Source of the DNA: an uncultured Pelagibacteraceae bacterium
GTDB taxonomy: Bacteria; Pseudomonadota; Alphaproteobacteria; Pelagibacterales; Pelagibacteraceae
Direction of reading: 5' to 3'
Length of the DNA stretch: 64,000 bases
Assembly: GCA_902570695.1 (NCBI GenBank)
Contig: CACFZE010000002.1
Coordinates: 1-64,000 of the forward strand
The translations under genes were made by a program, and so were the position numbers. The notes under the pieces were generated by a model. The model was not told the DNA's origin, made no database searches, and worked only from the letters and a program-made list of their open reading frames with translations. The stretch's first letter is position 1. Each line of letters opens with the position of its first letter. Positions 43,576-52,331 of this stretch are shown here, piece by piece.

Positions 43576-44478
43576 CTAATTATTTTCAATTTCTAAATTT
43601 GCGCTTTTTAAAGTCTCAATTAGATATTTGTATCCAATTTTAGCATATTCAAAAGGATTTGCTTTTGCGGGATCTTGCTCCGCTTCTACAACTAACCATC
43701 CAGAATAATTTTGTTCTTTTAACAAGTCAAAAAAAGGCTTGTAATCAATACAACCATCTCCTGGAACAGTGAAGGCTCCTTCTAAAAAGGCCTTTCTAAA
43801 ACTATAATCGTGATTTAACGAATTATCTAAAACATTTTTTCTCATATCTTTGCAATGTATATGAATTATTCTTTCTTTAAATTCTTTATAAATTTTCAAA
43901 CTATCTCCTTTTGCAAATAACATGTGTCCAGTATCTAAAGTTAGTTTGACACTACCATCTGTGTTTTCTAATAATCTTCTTGTGTCTTCTTCACTTTCAA
44001 TGCAAGTTCCCATATGATGATGGTAAGCAAGAGGCATGTCTTGATCCTCTAGATATTTTCCCATTTCTGAAATTTTTTTATAATATTTTTTAGACTCTTC
44101 TAAATCCATTCTAGGTCTTTTAGATAAATTTATATTTGGATCGCCTTGAATAGAACCATAAACTTCGGCAAAAACCATACAGGGTGCTTTACAATCTTGA
44201 AATAGTTTCAATTGATTTTGAATTTTTGATTTTTCCTCTTCAAAAGTATTTTTTCTTAAATTTGCCCCATACCAACCTGAACATAATTTTAAATTATATT
44301 TATTTAATATAGGAATTAATTCTTTTGATGTTTTTGGAAATTTTCCTCCAGATTCTATTCCTTTAAATCCTGCCTCACTAGCTTCAGAAAGACATTGTTC
44401 AAGCGGAGTATCACCACCAAGTTCAGGCATGTCATCATTGCTCCAAGCTATTGGGGCTATACCTAATTTTACTGACAT
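43576..44478 (-). CDS. iolE: myo-inosose-2 dehydratase
   Basis: 300 residues of the xylose-isomerase-like TIM barrel family. IolE removes water from 2-keto-myo-inositol to give trihydroxycyclohexane-1,2-dione, the substrate of IolD. Signature blocks are GIAPIAWSNDDMPELGG at the N terminus, AEASEAGF-like SEASEAGFKGIESG, MPLAYHHHMGTCIE near 155, LTLDTGHM near 190 and HCKDMR near 217, which carry the metal and substrate ligands. It ends one base from the pilin-like gene and is divergent from a Gfo/Idh gene across 26 bases. Confidence 0.93.
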   Translation of the reverse strand: MSVKLGIAPIAWSNDDMPELGGDTPLEQCLSEASEAGFKGIESGGKFPKTSKELIPILNKYNLKLCSGWYGANLRKNTFEEEKSKIQNQLKLFQDCKAPCMVFAEVYGSIQGDPNINLSKRPRMDLEESKKYYKKISEMGKYLEDQDMPLAYHHHMGTCIESEEDTRRLLENTDGSVKLTLDTGHMLFAKGDSLKIYKEFKERIIHIHCKDMRKNVLDNSLNHDYSFRKAFLEGAFTVPGDGCIDYKPFFDLLKEQNYSGWLVVEAEQDPAKANPFEYAKIGYKYLIETLKSANLEIENN

Positions 44479-44504
44479 AAATAATAGTTTTGTTATGATA
44501 TTAG

Positions 44505-45650
44505 ATGCTTCAAAAAATTAAACCTAAAAAATTTAAACTTGGAATTGTTGGAGGAGGACCTGGATCTTGGATCGGGCATGTTCATAGAATTTCATCTAGA
44601 TATGATGACAAATACGAAATAGTTGCAGGGGTATTTTCTAGAAGTGTTGATAAGTCTAGGAAATTTGGACAAAGTATAGGTTTAGATAAATCTAGATGTT
44701 ATTCAAATTACAAGGAGATGTCTGAAAAAGAAGCGAAAAGAAAAGATGGTATTAATGTTGTAGCAATAATGACTCCACCATCAAGTCACCAGATTATTGC
44801 AGAGAATTTTATAAAAAAAAATATACATGTAATTTCAGACAAGCCATTTGCTGGAAATCTTGATCAGGGAAAAAAACTATATAAAGCGATAAAAAATAAC
44901 AAAAAAATTAAATATGCACTGACTCACAACTATTCATCTTATCCAATGGTTAGAGAGGCAAAAAATTTAGTTGAAAAAGGAAAAATTGGAAAAGTTGAAT
45001 ATATCAATGTTGAATATATTCAGGATTGGACAGATGGTAATAAAATTTTAAAAACAAATTCAAAAAAGGTTTTTAAATGGAAAGTTGATAAAAAAATTGT
45101 TGGTGTATCAGCAGTTCTCAATGAAATAGGATCACACGCATATCATCTAGCAATTTATATTACAGGCCTTAAAGGAGAAAAACTAATAGCCGATGTAAGT
45201 AAATATTCAAAGGACGTTAAAATGGATAATAACGCACAAGTTTTTGTTAATTTTAATAATGGCGCTAAAGGAATTGTATGGACATGTGTAACAGCTAAAG
45301 GTGGTGTTTATGGTTTAAGAATTAGAGTATATGGTTCTAAAGGAAGTTTAGAATGGGTTCAAAATGATCCAAATTATCTAAAATTTAATCCAAGCAAAGG
45401 AGCAGTAAAGTTTTTAGAAAGAGGATATACAAAGGCAAATTTTTCAAAAAAATTTTCTAGAGTAAAATTTGGTCACCCTGAAGGATATTTAGATGCTTTT
45501 GCAAATATATATAAGGAATTTGCTGAATATTTAAAAACAAATACAAAAAAAAGATTTTATTTTCCTAACGAAGAAGAGGGTTTGGAGACTGCTAAATTCA
45601 TTGATGCATGCAAGAAATCATCATTAAAAAAACAATGGGTAAAAATTTAA
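44505..45650 (+). CDS. Gfo/Idh/MocA-family oxidoreductase
   Basis: 381 residues. The N-terminal nucleotide loop reads GIVGGGPGSWIGHVHR. The catalytic lysine lies in SDKPFAGN near residue 122, and NEIGSHAYHLA near 205-215 holds the catalytic histidine. A long C-terminal domain follows. The GGPGSWIGHVHR start marks a sub-branch often found with inositol genes. Only 26 bases separate its ATG from that of iolE on the other strand. It overlaps iolG by 16 bases, so it is likely a second inositol or keto-inositol dehydrogenase. Confidence 0.85.
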   Translation: MLQKIKPKKFKLGIVGGGPGSWIGHVHRISSRYDDKYEIVAGVFSRSVDKSRKFGQSIGLDKSRCYSNYKEMSEKEAKRKDGINVVAIMTPPSSHQIIAENFIKKNIHVISDKPFAGNLDQGKKLYKAIKNNKKIKYALTHNYSSYPMVREAKNLVEKGKIGKVEYINVEYIQDWTDGNKILKTNSKKVFKWKVDKKIVGVSAVLNEIGSHAYHLAIYITGLKGEKLIADVSKYSKDVKMDNNAQVFVNFNNGAKGIVWTCVTAKGGVYGLRIRVYGSKGSLEWVQNDPNYLKFNPSKGAVKFLERGYTKANFSKKFSRVKFGHPEGYLDAFANIYKEFAEYLKTNTKKRFYFPNEEEGLETAKFIDACKKSSLKKQWVKI

Positions 45651-46648
45651 TTAACGTAGCATTATTCGGTTTGGGAAGAATAGGACTAATGCATGCAAAT
45701 AATTTAATAAATAATAAAAATTTTAATCTTAAATATATTTTCGATGTTAATAGAAAACTTGCAAAAAAAGTTTCAAAAAATCTAAATTGTCAAAATATTG
45801 AAAGTCCTCAAATAGCATATAAAGACAAAAAAATTGATTGTATTTTTATATCTTCCACTACATCAACTCATCTTAAATTTATATATGAAAGTATAAAAAA
45901 TAATAAAACAGTATTTTGTGAAAAACCTTTAGATTTAAATTTAAAAAGAATTCAAAATTACGAAAAAAAAATAAATAAATTTAATCATAAAATTCAAATT
46001 GGATTTAATAGGAGATACGATCCAGGTCATAGTTCTCTAAAAAATAATTTAATAAAAGGCAAGATAGGAAAGCTAGAGAAAATTATTATTACTAGCAGAG
46101 ATCCGGCTGCTCCATCTATAAATTATTTAAAAGCCTCAGGTGGTATTTTTAAAGATATGATGATCCATGATTTCGATCTAGCAAGATATTATGCAGGTAA
46201 AGATGAATTTGTTTCTATATTTGCTACAGGGAGCAATATTTCTAATAAATACTTCAATAAACTTAAAGATTTCGAGCTCGCAACGGCAATTTTGAAAACA
46301 AAAAATGGTGTTCAATGTATTATTACTAATTCCAGACATTGTAGTTTTGGATATGATCAAAGAGTAGAGCTCTTTGGAAGTAAAGGAATGATTATTTCTG
46401 ATAATATCAAAGAAAATGAGATTAGTTTGTATTCTAATAAAAGTACAAATGCACGTTCAAGCTTTAAACATTTTTTTATAGAAAGATACGATCAGGCATA
46501 CAAAGAACAGTTAAATGATCTTGCTAAATTATTCAGATCAAATTTGAGACCTAAAAGTGGTTTTATTGATGGAAAGATTTCAATACAAATTGCTGAGAGT
46601 GGTATACGGTCATTAAAATCAAAAAAATTTGAAAAAATAAAATATTAA
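45635..46648 (+). CDS. iolG: inositol 2-dehydrogenase
   Basis: 337 residues. It oxidises myo-inositol to 2-keto-myo-inositol with NAD. The catalytic set Lys97 (CEKPLD), Asp174 and His178 (FKDMMIHDFD) corresponds to Lys97, Asp172 and His176 of the B. subtilis enzyme. The blocks QIGFNRRYDPGH and TSRDPAAP are IolG-specific. I chose the ATG at 45635; the open frame extends 27 bases further up but into the preceding gene. It is directly upstream of the second sugar ABC transporter, which supports inositol as the transported sugar. Confidence 0.92.
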   Translation: MGKNLINVALFGLGRIGLMHANNLINNKNFNLKYIFDVNRKLAKKVSKNLNCQNIESPQIAYKDKKIDCIFISSTTSTHLKFIYESIKNNKTVFCEKPLDLNLKRIQNYEKKINKFNHKIQIGFNRRYDPGHSSLKNNLIKGKIGKLEKIIITSRDPAAPSINYLKASGGIFKDMMIHDFDLARYYAGKDEFVSIFATGSNISNKYFNKLKDFELATAILKTKNGVQCIITNSRHCSFGYDQRVELFGSKGMIISDNIKENEISLYSNKSTNARSSFKHFFIERYDQAYKEQLNDLAKLFRSNLRPKSGFIDGKISIQIAESGIRSLKSKKFEKIKY

Positions 46649-46659
46649 AAATCAACTTT

Positions 46660-46675
46660 AGGTTGAATACAACCT
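46660..46675 (+). terminator. short hairpin downstream of iolG
   Basis: A 6-bp stem (AGGTTG 46660-46665 / CAACCT 46670-46675) with an AATA loop lies 11 bases after the iolG stop. It is followed only by a mixed pyrimidine stretch (GCTTCTTT), so termination would be weak. Confidence 0.35.
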
Positions 46676-46717
46676 GCTTCTTTACAATCTAAATAAATTT
46701 ATGTTAGCTTTAATGTT

Positions 46718-46733
46718 TAAAAGTTAACTTTTA
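46718..46733 (+). promoter_or_regulatory. 16-bp palindrome upstream of the inositol-type binding-protein gene
   Basis: A perfect 16-bp inverted repeat, TAAAAGTTAACTTTTA, lies 20 bases before the start of the binding-protein gene, between any promoter and the AGAGAGGA ribosome binding site. Its size and position fit an operator. The half-site TTAACTTTTA also occurs at 39819-39828 in the iolD/aldehyde dehydrogenase gap. No candidate regulator gene is in the window. Confidence 0.45.
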
Positions 46734-46753
46734 TTTAAGAGAGGAAATTAAAA

Positions 46754-47677
46754 ATGAAAACAATAAAGAACTTTATATTAGCTGTTGCTGCATGGGCAAT
46801 GATGTCTGTATCAGCATTAGCAACTGATATAATTGTTGTTTCGCATGGACAAGCTAATGACCCTTTTTGGTCGGTAGCTAAAAATGGAGTTGATGCTGCT
46901 TGTAAAGATATGGGAGTATCTTGCAAATACACTGCGCCTGGAACTTTTGACATGGTTGAAATGGCAAAACTAATTGATAACGCTGTATCACAAAAACCAA
47001 AAGGTATTGTAATTACTTTGCCTGATGCAGCTGCATTAGGAAAATCTGTTAAAGCAGCAATAGCTGCTGGTATACCAGTAGTTTCTATGAACTCTGGTTC
47101 GGATGACTATGCATCACTAGGAATTAGTGCACACGTAGGTCAAACTGAATTTGAAGCTGGCGTTGGTGGCGGACAAAAAATGAAAGCTGCTGGAGGAAAA
47201 AAAGCTTTATGCGTTAACCACGAAGTTGGAAACGTAGCGCTTGATAGAAGATGTGCAGGTTTCAAAAAAGGTTTTGGTGGATCTGTTGATATTCTTGGAA
47301 CATCAAATGACCCAACTGAAATTCAAAAAGCTGTTGCTGCTAAATTAGGTGGTGGATATGACACTATTCTAACTTTAGGAGCTGGTTTATCTGGTGAAGC
47401 AGCATTAAAAGCTTTAGAAGCTGCTGGTAAAGTTGGAAATGTTAAATTAGGGACATTTGATATGTCACCTAACATGTTAAAAGCTGCTGCTGCAGGTAAG
47501 GTAGAGTTTTTAATTGACCAACAACAATATCTACAAGGTTATTTGCCTATAGCTATATTTGCTCAGTACATGAGATGGGGAACAATGCCTGCTGGTGTAG
47601 TTATGACTGGACCTGGATTTGTTACTCCTGATAATGCTGCTAAAGTAATTAAATGGGCAGCTCAAGGTTATAGATAA
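46754..47677 (+). CDS. sugar (probably inositol) ABC transporter substrate-binding protein
   Basis: 307 residues, ribose/galactose-class periplasmic binding protein. The signal peptide is predicted to be cleaved after Ala23 (ALA/TD). The ligand-contact loop is HGQANDPFW near the mature N terminus. VTLPDAAALGKSVKAAI and CVNHEVGNVALDRRC follow, the latter characteristic of a sub-branch with a cysteine pair. It lies 105 bases after iolG, with a palindrome and an AGAGAGGA ribosome site ahead. Inositol as ligand is inferred from the iolE/iolG neighbours. A strong hairpin follows the gene. Confidence 0.88.
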   Translation: MKTIKNFILAVAAWAMMSVSALATDIIVVSHGQANDPFWSVAKNGVDAACKDMGVSCKYTAPGTFDMVEMAKLIDNAVSQKPKGIVITLPDAAALGKSVKAAIAAGIPVVSMNSGSDDYASLGISAHVGQTEFEAGVGGGQKMKAAGGKKALCVNHEVGNVALDRRCAGFKKGFGGSVDILGTSNDPTEIQKAVAAKLGGGYDTILTLGAGLSGEAALKALEAAGKVGNVKLGTFDMSPNMLKAAAAGKVEFLIDQQQYLQGYLPIAIFAQYMRWGTMPAGVVMTGPGFVTPDNAAKVIKWAAQGYR

Positions 47678-47687
47678 AATCTATATT

Positions 47688-47722
47688 AAGGCCTGACTAA
47701 ATTTTATAGTCAGGCCTTTTTT
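47688..47722 (+). terminator. hairpin between binding-protein and permease genes
   Basis: A perfect 11-bp stem (47688-47698 / 47708-47718, core GGCCTGACT / AGTCAGGCC) with a 9-base loop runs into six T. It begins 11 bases after the binding-protein stop and ends 11 bases before the permease ATG, so read-through is needed to express the permease and ATPase. Confidence 0.87.
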
Positions 47723-47732
47723 CAAAATTTAA

Positions 47733-48860
47733 ATGTCATTAAAATCAAAAAGTATTTCATCAAAAAGTAGTCTTAATGAAGACGAACGTCTAAAAAAAAT
47801 ATCATCACTAAGAGTTTTATTGAATAGGCCTGAGCTAGGTGCATTAGGTGGCTCAATACTTGTATTTATTTTCTTTGGAATTGTAGCCGGCGATACCGGT
47901 ATGTTTAGCGCCTATGGAATGCTTAATTTCCTTGATGTTTCAGCTAATTTAGGAATTATAGCAATAGCAGCGGCAATGTTAATGATTGGTGGTGAATTTG
48001 ATTTGTCAATTGGATCAATGATTGGCTTTGCTGGAATTTGTATTGCAATTCCTGCGATTTATTGGGGTTGGCCTTTATGGATGAGTATAGTTTTTGCTTT
48101 CGCTATGGCAGTATTGGTTGGATACTTTAATGGCATAATGGTTGTCAAAACTGGTTTGCCCTCTTTTATTGTAACACTTGCAATGCTTTTTATTTTAAGA
48201 GGTTTAACATTAGCAATAACAAGATTGATTACTGGTAGAACTCAAGTTCCAGGACTAAGAGTATTAATTGAAGATGATCCATTAGCTTGGTTATTTGCAA
48301 CAGATACTTTTAAATGGCTTTTTACTTGGTTGGGATCATTAAAATTAATTGAACTAAGGACTGATGGAACTCCTCTTGCAACTGGAATACCTCCATCAGT
48401 TATTTGGTTTATTGCATTAACATTGTTTGCAACATGGATATTGATGAAAACAAGATACGGTAATTGGATCTTCGCATCTGGAGGCGATAAGGTTGGAGCA
48501 ACAAATGTAGGTGTACCAGTTGGAAGGGTAAAAATAAGTCTATTTATCGGTACGGCAGTCGCTTCAACTATTTTTGCTTGTATTCAAGTATTAGATGCAG
48601 GTTCTGCAGATACTATGAGAGGTACTTTAAAAGAACTAGAAGCTATTGCAGCTGCTGTTGTTGGTGGTTGTCTCTTAACAGGTGGATATGGATCTGCAAT
48701 AGGTGCTGCTTTTGGTGCAATTATATTTGGCACTGTATCTATGGGAATATTTTATACAGATGTTGACACTGATTGGTTTAAAGTTTTCTTAGGAGCAATG
48801 ATGTTGATAGCTGTAGTGTTTAATAACTATATCAGAAAGAAAGTGACTGAGAGTAAATAA
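47733..48860 (+). CDS. sugar ABC transporter permease (inositol-type)
   Basis: 375 residues with about ten membrane segments. [16 protein letters not shown] near residue 88 and [16 protein letters not shown] near 308 are the family signatures. A 50-residue soluble N terminus precedes the first segment. There is no Shine-Dalgarno between the upstream hairpin and the ATG. It overlaps the ATPase gene by one base. Between about 155 and 215 an insertion is present compared with RbsC, as in other single-ATPase sugar systems. Confidence 0.9.
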   Translation: MSLKSKSISSKSSLNEDERLKKISSLRVLLNRPELGALGGSILVFIFFGIVAGDTGMFSAYGMLNFLDVSANLGIIAIAAAMLMIGGEFDLSIGSMIGFAGICIAIPAIYWGWPLWMSIVFAFAMAVLVGYFNGIMVVKTGLPSFIVTLAMLFILRGLTLAITRLITGRTQVPGLRVLIEDDPLAWLFATDTFKWLFTWLGSLKLIELRTDGTPLATGIPPSVIWFIALTLFATWILMKTRYGNWIFASGGDKVGATNVGVPVGRVKISLFIGTAVASTIFACIQVLDAGSADTMRGTLKELEAIAAAVVGGCLLTGGYGSAIGAAFGAIIFGTVSMGIFYTDVDTDWFKVFLGAMMLIAVVFNNYIRKKVTESK

Positions 48861-49657
48861 TGTCTGACTATCTCGTTCAATTTAATAATATTAGTAAGTT
48901 TTTTGGGAAGGTAATAGCGCTTAAAGATGTCACTATGAGATTAAAAAAAGGTGAGATCATGTGCTTACTTGGAGATAATGGAGCAGGAAAGTCGACTTTA
49001 ATTAAAACCTTAGCAGGTGTTCATAAGCCTGATGAAGGTGAAATTATATTTGAAGATAATAAAATTGTTTTTGACTCACCTAAAGATGCTTTAGATATTG
49101 GTATAGGAACAGTTTATCAAGATCTAGCATTAGTTCCTTTAATGAGTGTTACTAGAAATTTTTTTATGGGAAGAGAGCCTCAAAAAGGTATTCCTTTCCT
49201 TAAAACTTTTGATGTGGAGAAAGCAAATAAGATAGCAGCAGATAGAATGGGACAGATAGGTATCGATGTTAGAGATCCATCTCAGGCAGTTGGAACTATG
49301 TCCGGTGGTGAAAGACAATGCCTAGCAATATCAAGAGCTATATATTTTGGTGCAAAAGTTTTAGTTTTAGATGAACCAACTTCTGCTTTAGGAGTTCATC
49401 AAGCATCAATGGTATTAAAATATATTGTGAAGGCTGCATCTGAGGGATTGGCTGTAATTTTAATTACTCATAATGTACATCATGCTTACCCTGTTGGTAA
49501 TAGTTTCACTGTACTTAACCGAGGAAAAAGCATGGGAACATTCCAAAAAAAAGATATTTCTAGAGAAAAGCTTCTTAGTATGATGGCTGGTGGTGAAGAA
49601 TTAGACAAACTTGAAGTCGAACTTCAAGAAATGGATAGAATTCACAACAAAAATTAG
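48860..49657 (+). CDS. sugar ABC transporter ATPase, single-domain
   Basis: 265 residues with one ABC domain: Walker [10 protein letters not shown] at 38-46, signature MSGGERQ near 149 and Walker [13 protein letters not shown]. It must act as a homodimer, unlike the usual double-domain sugar ATPase of about 500 residues. It is the second such protein in the window. It ends the transport operon; the EamA gene starts 23 bases further. Confidence 0.9.
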   Translation: MSDYLVQFNNISKFFGKVIALKDVTMRLKKGEIMCLLGDNGAGKSTLIKTLAGVHKPDEGEIIFEDNKIVFDSPKDALDIGIGTVYQDLALVPLMSVTRNFFMGREPQKGIPFLKTFDVEKANKIAADRMGQIGIDVRDPSQAVGTMSGGERQCLAISRAIYFGAKVLVLDEPTSALGVHQASMVLKYIVKAASEGLAVILITHNVHHAYPVGNSFTVLNRGKSMGTFQKKDISREKLLSMMAGGEELDKLEVELQEMDRIHNKN

Positions 49658-49680
49658 ATATTACGCCATATATCTTTACC

Positions 49681-50541
49681 ATGACAAAATCATTTCCTTT
49701 GCTCTTTATATTATTATGGTCGTCGGCATTCATATCTGGGAAAGAAATTGTTCAAAACGCTTCTCCATTTGCAGCTTTAGCATTTAGATTTGGGATTGTA
49801 ACAATTGGTTTTCTCGTATTTGCTTATTTCAGTAATGATAAAATTTTTGGAAAATTAAAAAATATTATTGAAAGTCTTTCAACAGGTATTTTATTTCATG
49901 GGATTTATTTAGGTGGCTGTTGGTATGCATTTTCAATTGGGATGCCAGCTGCAATTGTGGCTTTAATAGTTACACTTCAACCGATTTTAACAAATATTTT
50001 ATCTGGTCCTATTTTTGGAGAAAAAATATCTTGGAAACAGTGGGTAGGTATCAGTTTAGGTTTCATTGGTTCTGTCACTGTCTTAGGTATTGATTTTGGA
50101 AAAGAAATTCCTCCTTTAGGATTGTTAGCTACAGTCTTAGCTTTATTTGCAATAACGGCTGGAACATTGTGGCAAAAAAAATTGAGTGGAAATTTAGCTT
50201 TGTCAGTTAACAATGCGTATCAAGCAGTTGGTGGTTGCCTTTTTAATTTATTATTAATGTTTATATTTGAAAATGCTTACATAAATTTTACAACTAGTTT
50301 TATATTGGGTATGTCTCACCAAATTATATTAGTTTCATTTGGAGCTTTTACTATTCTTATGTTTTTAATCAAAAGAGGTACTGTGGGCAAAACTACTACT
50401 TTATTTTTTTTAGTACCTCCCACTTCAGCAGTGATGGCATGGATATTTTTAAATGAACAATTAACATTTACTGACATAATTGGTTTTTTAATAACAACCG
50501 TTGGAGTATTTATAGCTACAAGGGATAAAAAAAATGGATAA
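49681..50541 (+). CDS. EamA/DMT-superfamily transporter
   Basis: 286 residues with ten membrane segments in two EamA repeats. It opens with FPLLFILLWSSAFISGKEIVQ, the typical first segment of RhtA/YdcZ-like exporters. It overlaps the homocysteine methyltransferase gene by 8 bases, so the two are translationally coupled. This suggests export or import of a methionine-, homocysteine- or S-methyl-related metabolite, but the substrate is not established. Confidence 0.8.
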   Translation: MTKSFPLLFILLWSSAFISGKEIVQNASPFAALAFRFGIVTIGFLVFAYFSNDKIFGKLKNIIESLSTGILFHGIYLGGCWYAFSIGMPAAIVALIVTLQPILTNILSGPIFGEKISWKQWVGISLGFIGSVTVLGIDFGKEIPPLGLLATVLALFAITAGTLWQKKLSGNLALSVNNAYQAVGGCLFNLLLMFIFENAYINFTTSFILGMSHQIILVSFGAFTILMFLIKRGTVGKTTTLFFLVPPTSAVMAWIFLNEQLTFTDIIGFLITTVGVFIATRDKKNG

Positions 50542-51451
50542 CAATTTTTTTAAAAAAATAAGAATTTTAGATGGTGGTATGGGTCAATTATTGCTTGAAA
50601 AAGGAATGGTATCTATGGGGACTTTATGGTCTGCTAGCGCTTTATTAAATGAAAAATATCATCAAATGTTAGTTGATACTCATCTATCATATATCAACGC
50701 AGGCTCAGATGTTATTGTTACTAACACCTTTAGTTGTAGAAAATTTAGATTAATAGAAAATAAAGTTGGTGATGAATTCAAAAAATTAAACGAAATTGCA
50801 TGTAAACTTGCAATCAAAGCTAAAGATTTATCAAAGAAAAATATATTAGTAGCTGGATCAATTCCAAGCCAAAGAGACACTTATATAACTGATGATCGTG
50901 ATATCAAATTAATAGAGGAAGATATGTTTGAACAAGCTGATATTTTAAGTGAATTTACTGATTTTTTATACTTAGATGTTATTAGCAGTACTAATGAAGT
51001 TAAAGCCGCTCTTAATATATCTAAAAAATTAAACAAAAAAGTTTTAATTGGAATACATTTAAAAAAAAATGGCGACCTACCCTCAGAAGAAAATATTGAG
51101 CAATTACTTGAAATTATTCAAAATGAAAATACTCTTGGTGTAGTTTGTGCATGTATTTCTCCAGAAATATCTCTATCCGTATTAGATAAATTTTTAAATT
51201 GTGAAGTGCCATTTGGATTTAAAATAAATTTGTGGGGAATTGATGAGCCAGGCCCAATACAGACATTTAATACAGCAAAACCTCATGAAATTGGAGTAAA
51301 TCCTAACCAATCTTTAGGAAAAAGAGATAATTTTGATGCAAATGAATTTTATAATCTATCAAAAAAATTTATAGAAGGTGGGGCAACAATTTTAGGTGGA
51401 TGTTGTGAGACAAAACCAGAACATATTAGCTCTATATCTTCATTTAAATAA
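50534..51451 (+). CDS. homocysteine S-methyltransferase family protein
   Basis: 305 residues, the length of MmuM-type enzymes. The barrel start is ILDGGMGQLLLEKG. Zinc-binding cysteines are Cys207 (CACISPE region) and Cys290-Cys291 in GGCCETKPEH. The family moves a methyl group from S-methylmethionine or another donor to homocysteine. There is no cobalamin domain. The first zinc-cysteine region reads VVCACISP instead of the common GxNC, so the donor may differ. It overlaps the EamA gene ahead and meets a second EamA gene tail to tail with an 8-base overlap. Confidence 0.82.
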   Translation: MDNNFFKKIRILDGGMGQLLLEKGMVSMGTLWSASALLNEKYHQMLVDTHLSYINAGSDVIVTNTFSCRKFRLIENKVGDEFKKLNEIACKLAIKAKDLSKKNILVAGSIPSQRDTYITDDRDIKLIEEDMFEQADILSEFTDFLYLDVISSTNEVKAALNISKKLNKKVLIGIHLKKNGDLPSEENIEQLLEIIQNENTLGVVCACISPEISLSVLDKFLNCEVPFGFKINLWGIDEPGPIQTFNTAKPHEIGVNPNQSLGKRDNFDANEFYNLSKKFIEGGATILGGCCETKPEHISSISSFK

Positions 51452-52331
51452 TAATTTTTGTATCTGCTTTTCTAACAAAATAAATTCCTACAACTACAGC
51501 TAATAAAGATATTAATACCTTGTAAGTTATTAATTCACTTAAAAATATATAGCCTAAAATAATTCCAAAGATTGGAATTAAGTATGAGACTTGAGATTGA
51601 AAAATTAAACCATTCTTTTTCAAAATTTTAAATCTTAAAAGCCACGCAACTCCTGTTGGTACTATACCAAGATAAATTACTGACATGGTTGAATTTATTG
51701 ATGGAGTATTTTCCCAAGGAGTTTCTAATAAACACATCAAAGGAAATAAAATCAGAGTTGCCCAAATTAATATTGATCCAGTAACGTTTTCATTTTTTTT
51801 CTTACTAATTTTAAGTGTTAAAACTCCACCTATTACATAACATGTTGATCCTAGTAAAATTAATATTGCTGAAAGAAAATTATTTTCATCAATTAAAATA
51901 TTATCAGAAAATAAATAAACAATTCCTGCAAATCCGATTAGTATTCCAACAGTTTTTGCAAAATTAAATTTTTCATTTTTTGTATAAAAGTGACCTAATA
52001 TGGTAGAACTCAAAGGAGTAGTGGACATCAAAATTGCAGCCAAATTACTTTGGACAGATTTTACTCCATAAGCAATTAAAAAAAATGGTATAACTAAATT
52101 GATTAGTCCTATTAACATGAACCAATGCCAATCTTTTGAAAATGCTTCAATTACTATTTTTTTATAATAACATAAAATTAATACTGGTATAGATCCAAAA
52201 AATACTCTCAAAAAAGCAATTGTCATTGGACCGAAAGATTCTGTTGCAATTTTTATATTAAAAAAAGCAGATGCCCAAATTATTGATAATAATGTTAATA
52301 AAATATAATCTGTTAAATTAGCTTGCTTCAT
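51444..52331 (-). CDS. EamA/DMT-superfamily transporter
   Basis: 295 residues with ten membrane segments in two repeats. The N terminus YILLTLLSIIWASAFFNIKIA is typical of EamA, and the C-terminal half contains GVAWLLRFKIL and SYLIPIFGIILG. It overlaps the YbaK gene upstream by 4 bases and converges with the methyltransferase gene. The substrate is unknown. Confidence 0.8.
   Translation of the reverse strand: MKQANLTDYILLTLLSIIWASAFFNIKIATESFGPMTIAFLRVFFGSIPVLILCYYKKIVIEAFSKDWHWFMLIGLINLVIPFFLIAYGVKSVQSNLAAILMSTTPLSSTILGHFYTKNEKFNFAKTVGILIGFAGIVYLFSDNILIDENNFLSAILILLGSTCYVIGGVLTLKISKKKNENVTGSILIWATLILFPLMCLLETPWENTPSINSTMSVIYLGIVPTGVAWLLRFKILKKNGLIFQSQVSYLIPIFGIILGYIFLSELITYKVLISLLAVVVGIYFVRKADTKIII

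Noticed and set aside
49659-49679. AGATAT...ATATCT stem after the sugar ATPase gene
   Set aside because: A 6-bp stem made only of A/T apart from one G/C pair, with no real T-tract; expected by chance in this composition.
50300-50534. A SAM-responsive riboswitch ahead of the homocysteine methyltransferase, as reported for some SAR11 methionine genes
   Set aside because: The gene overlaps the end of the EamA gene, so there is no untranslated leader, and no matching fold is visible.
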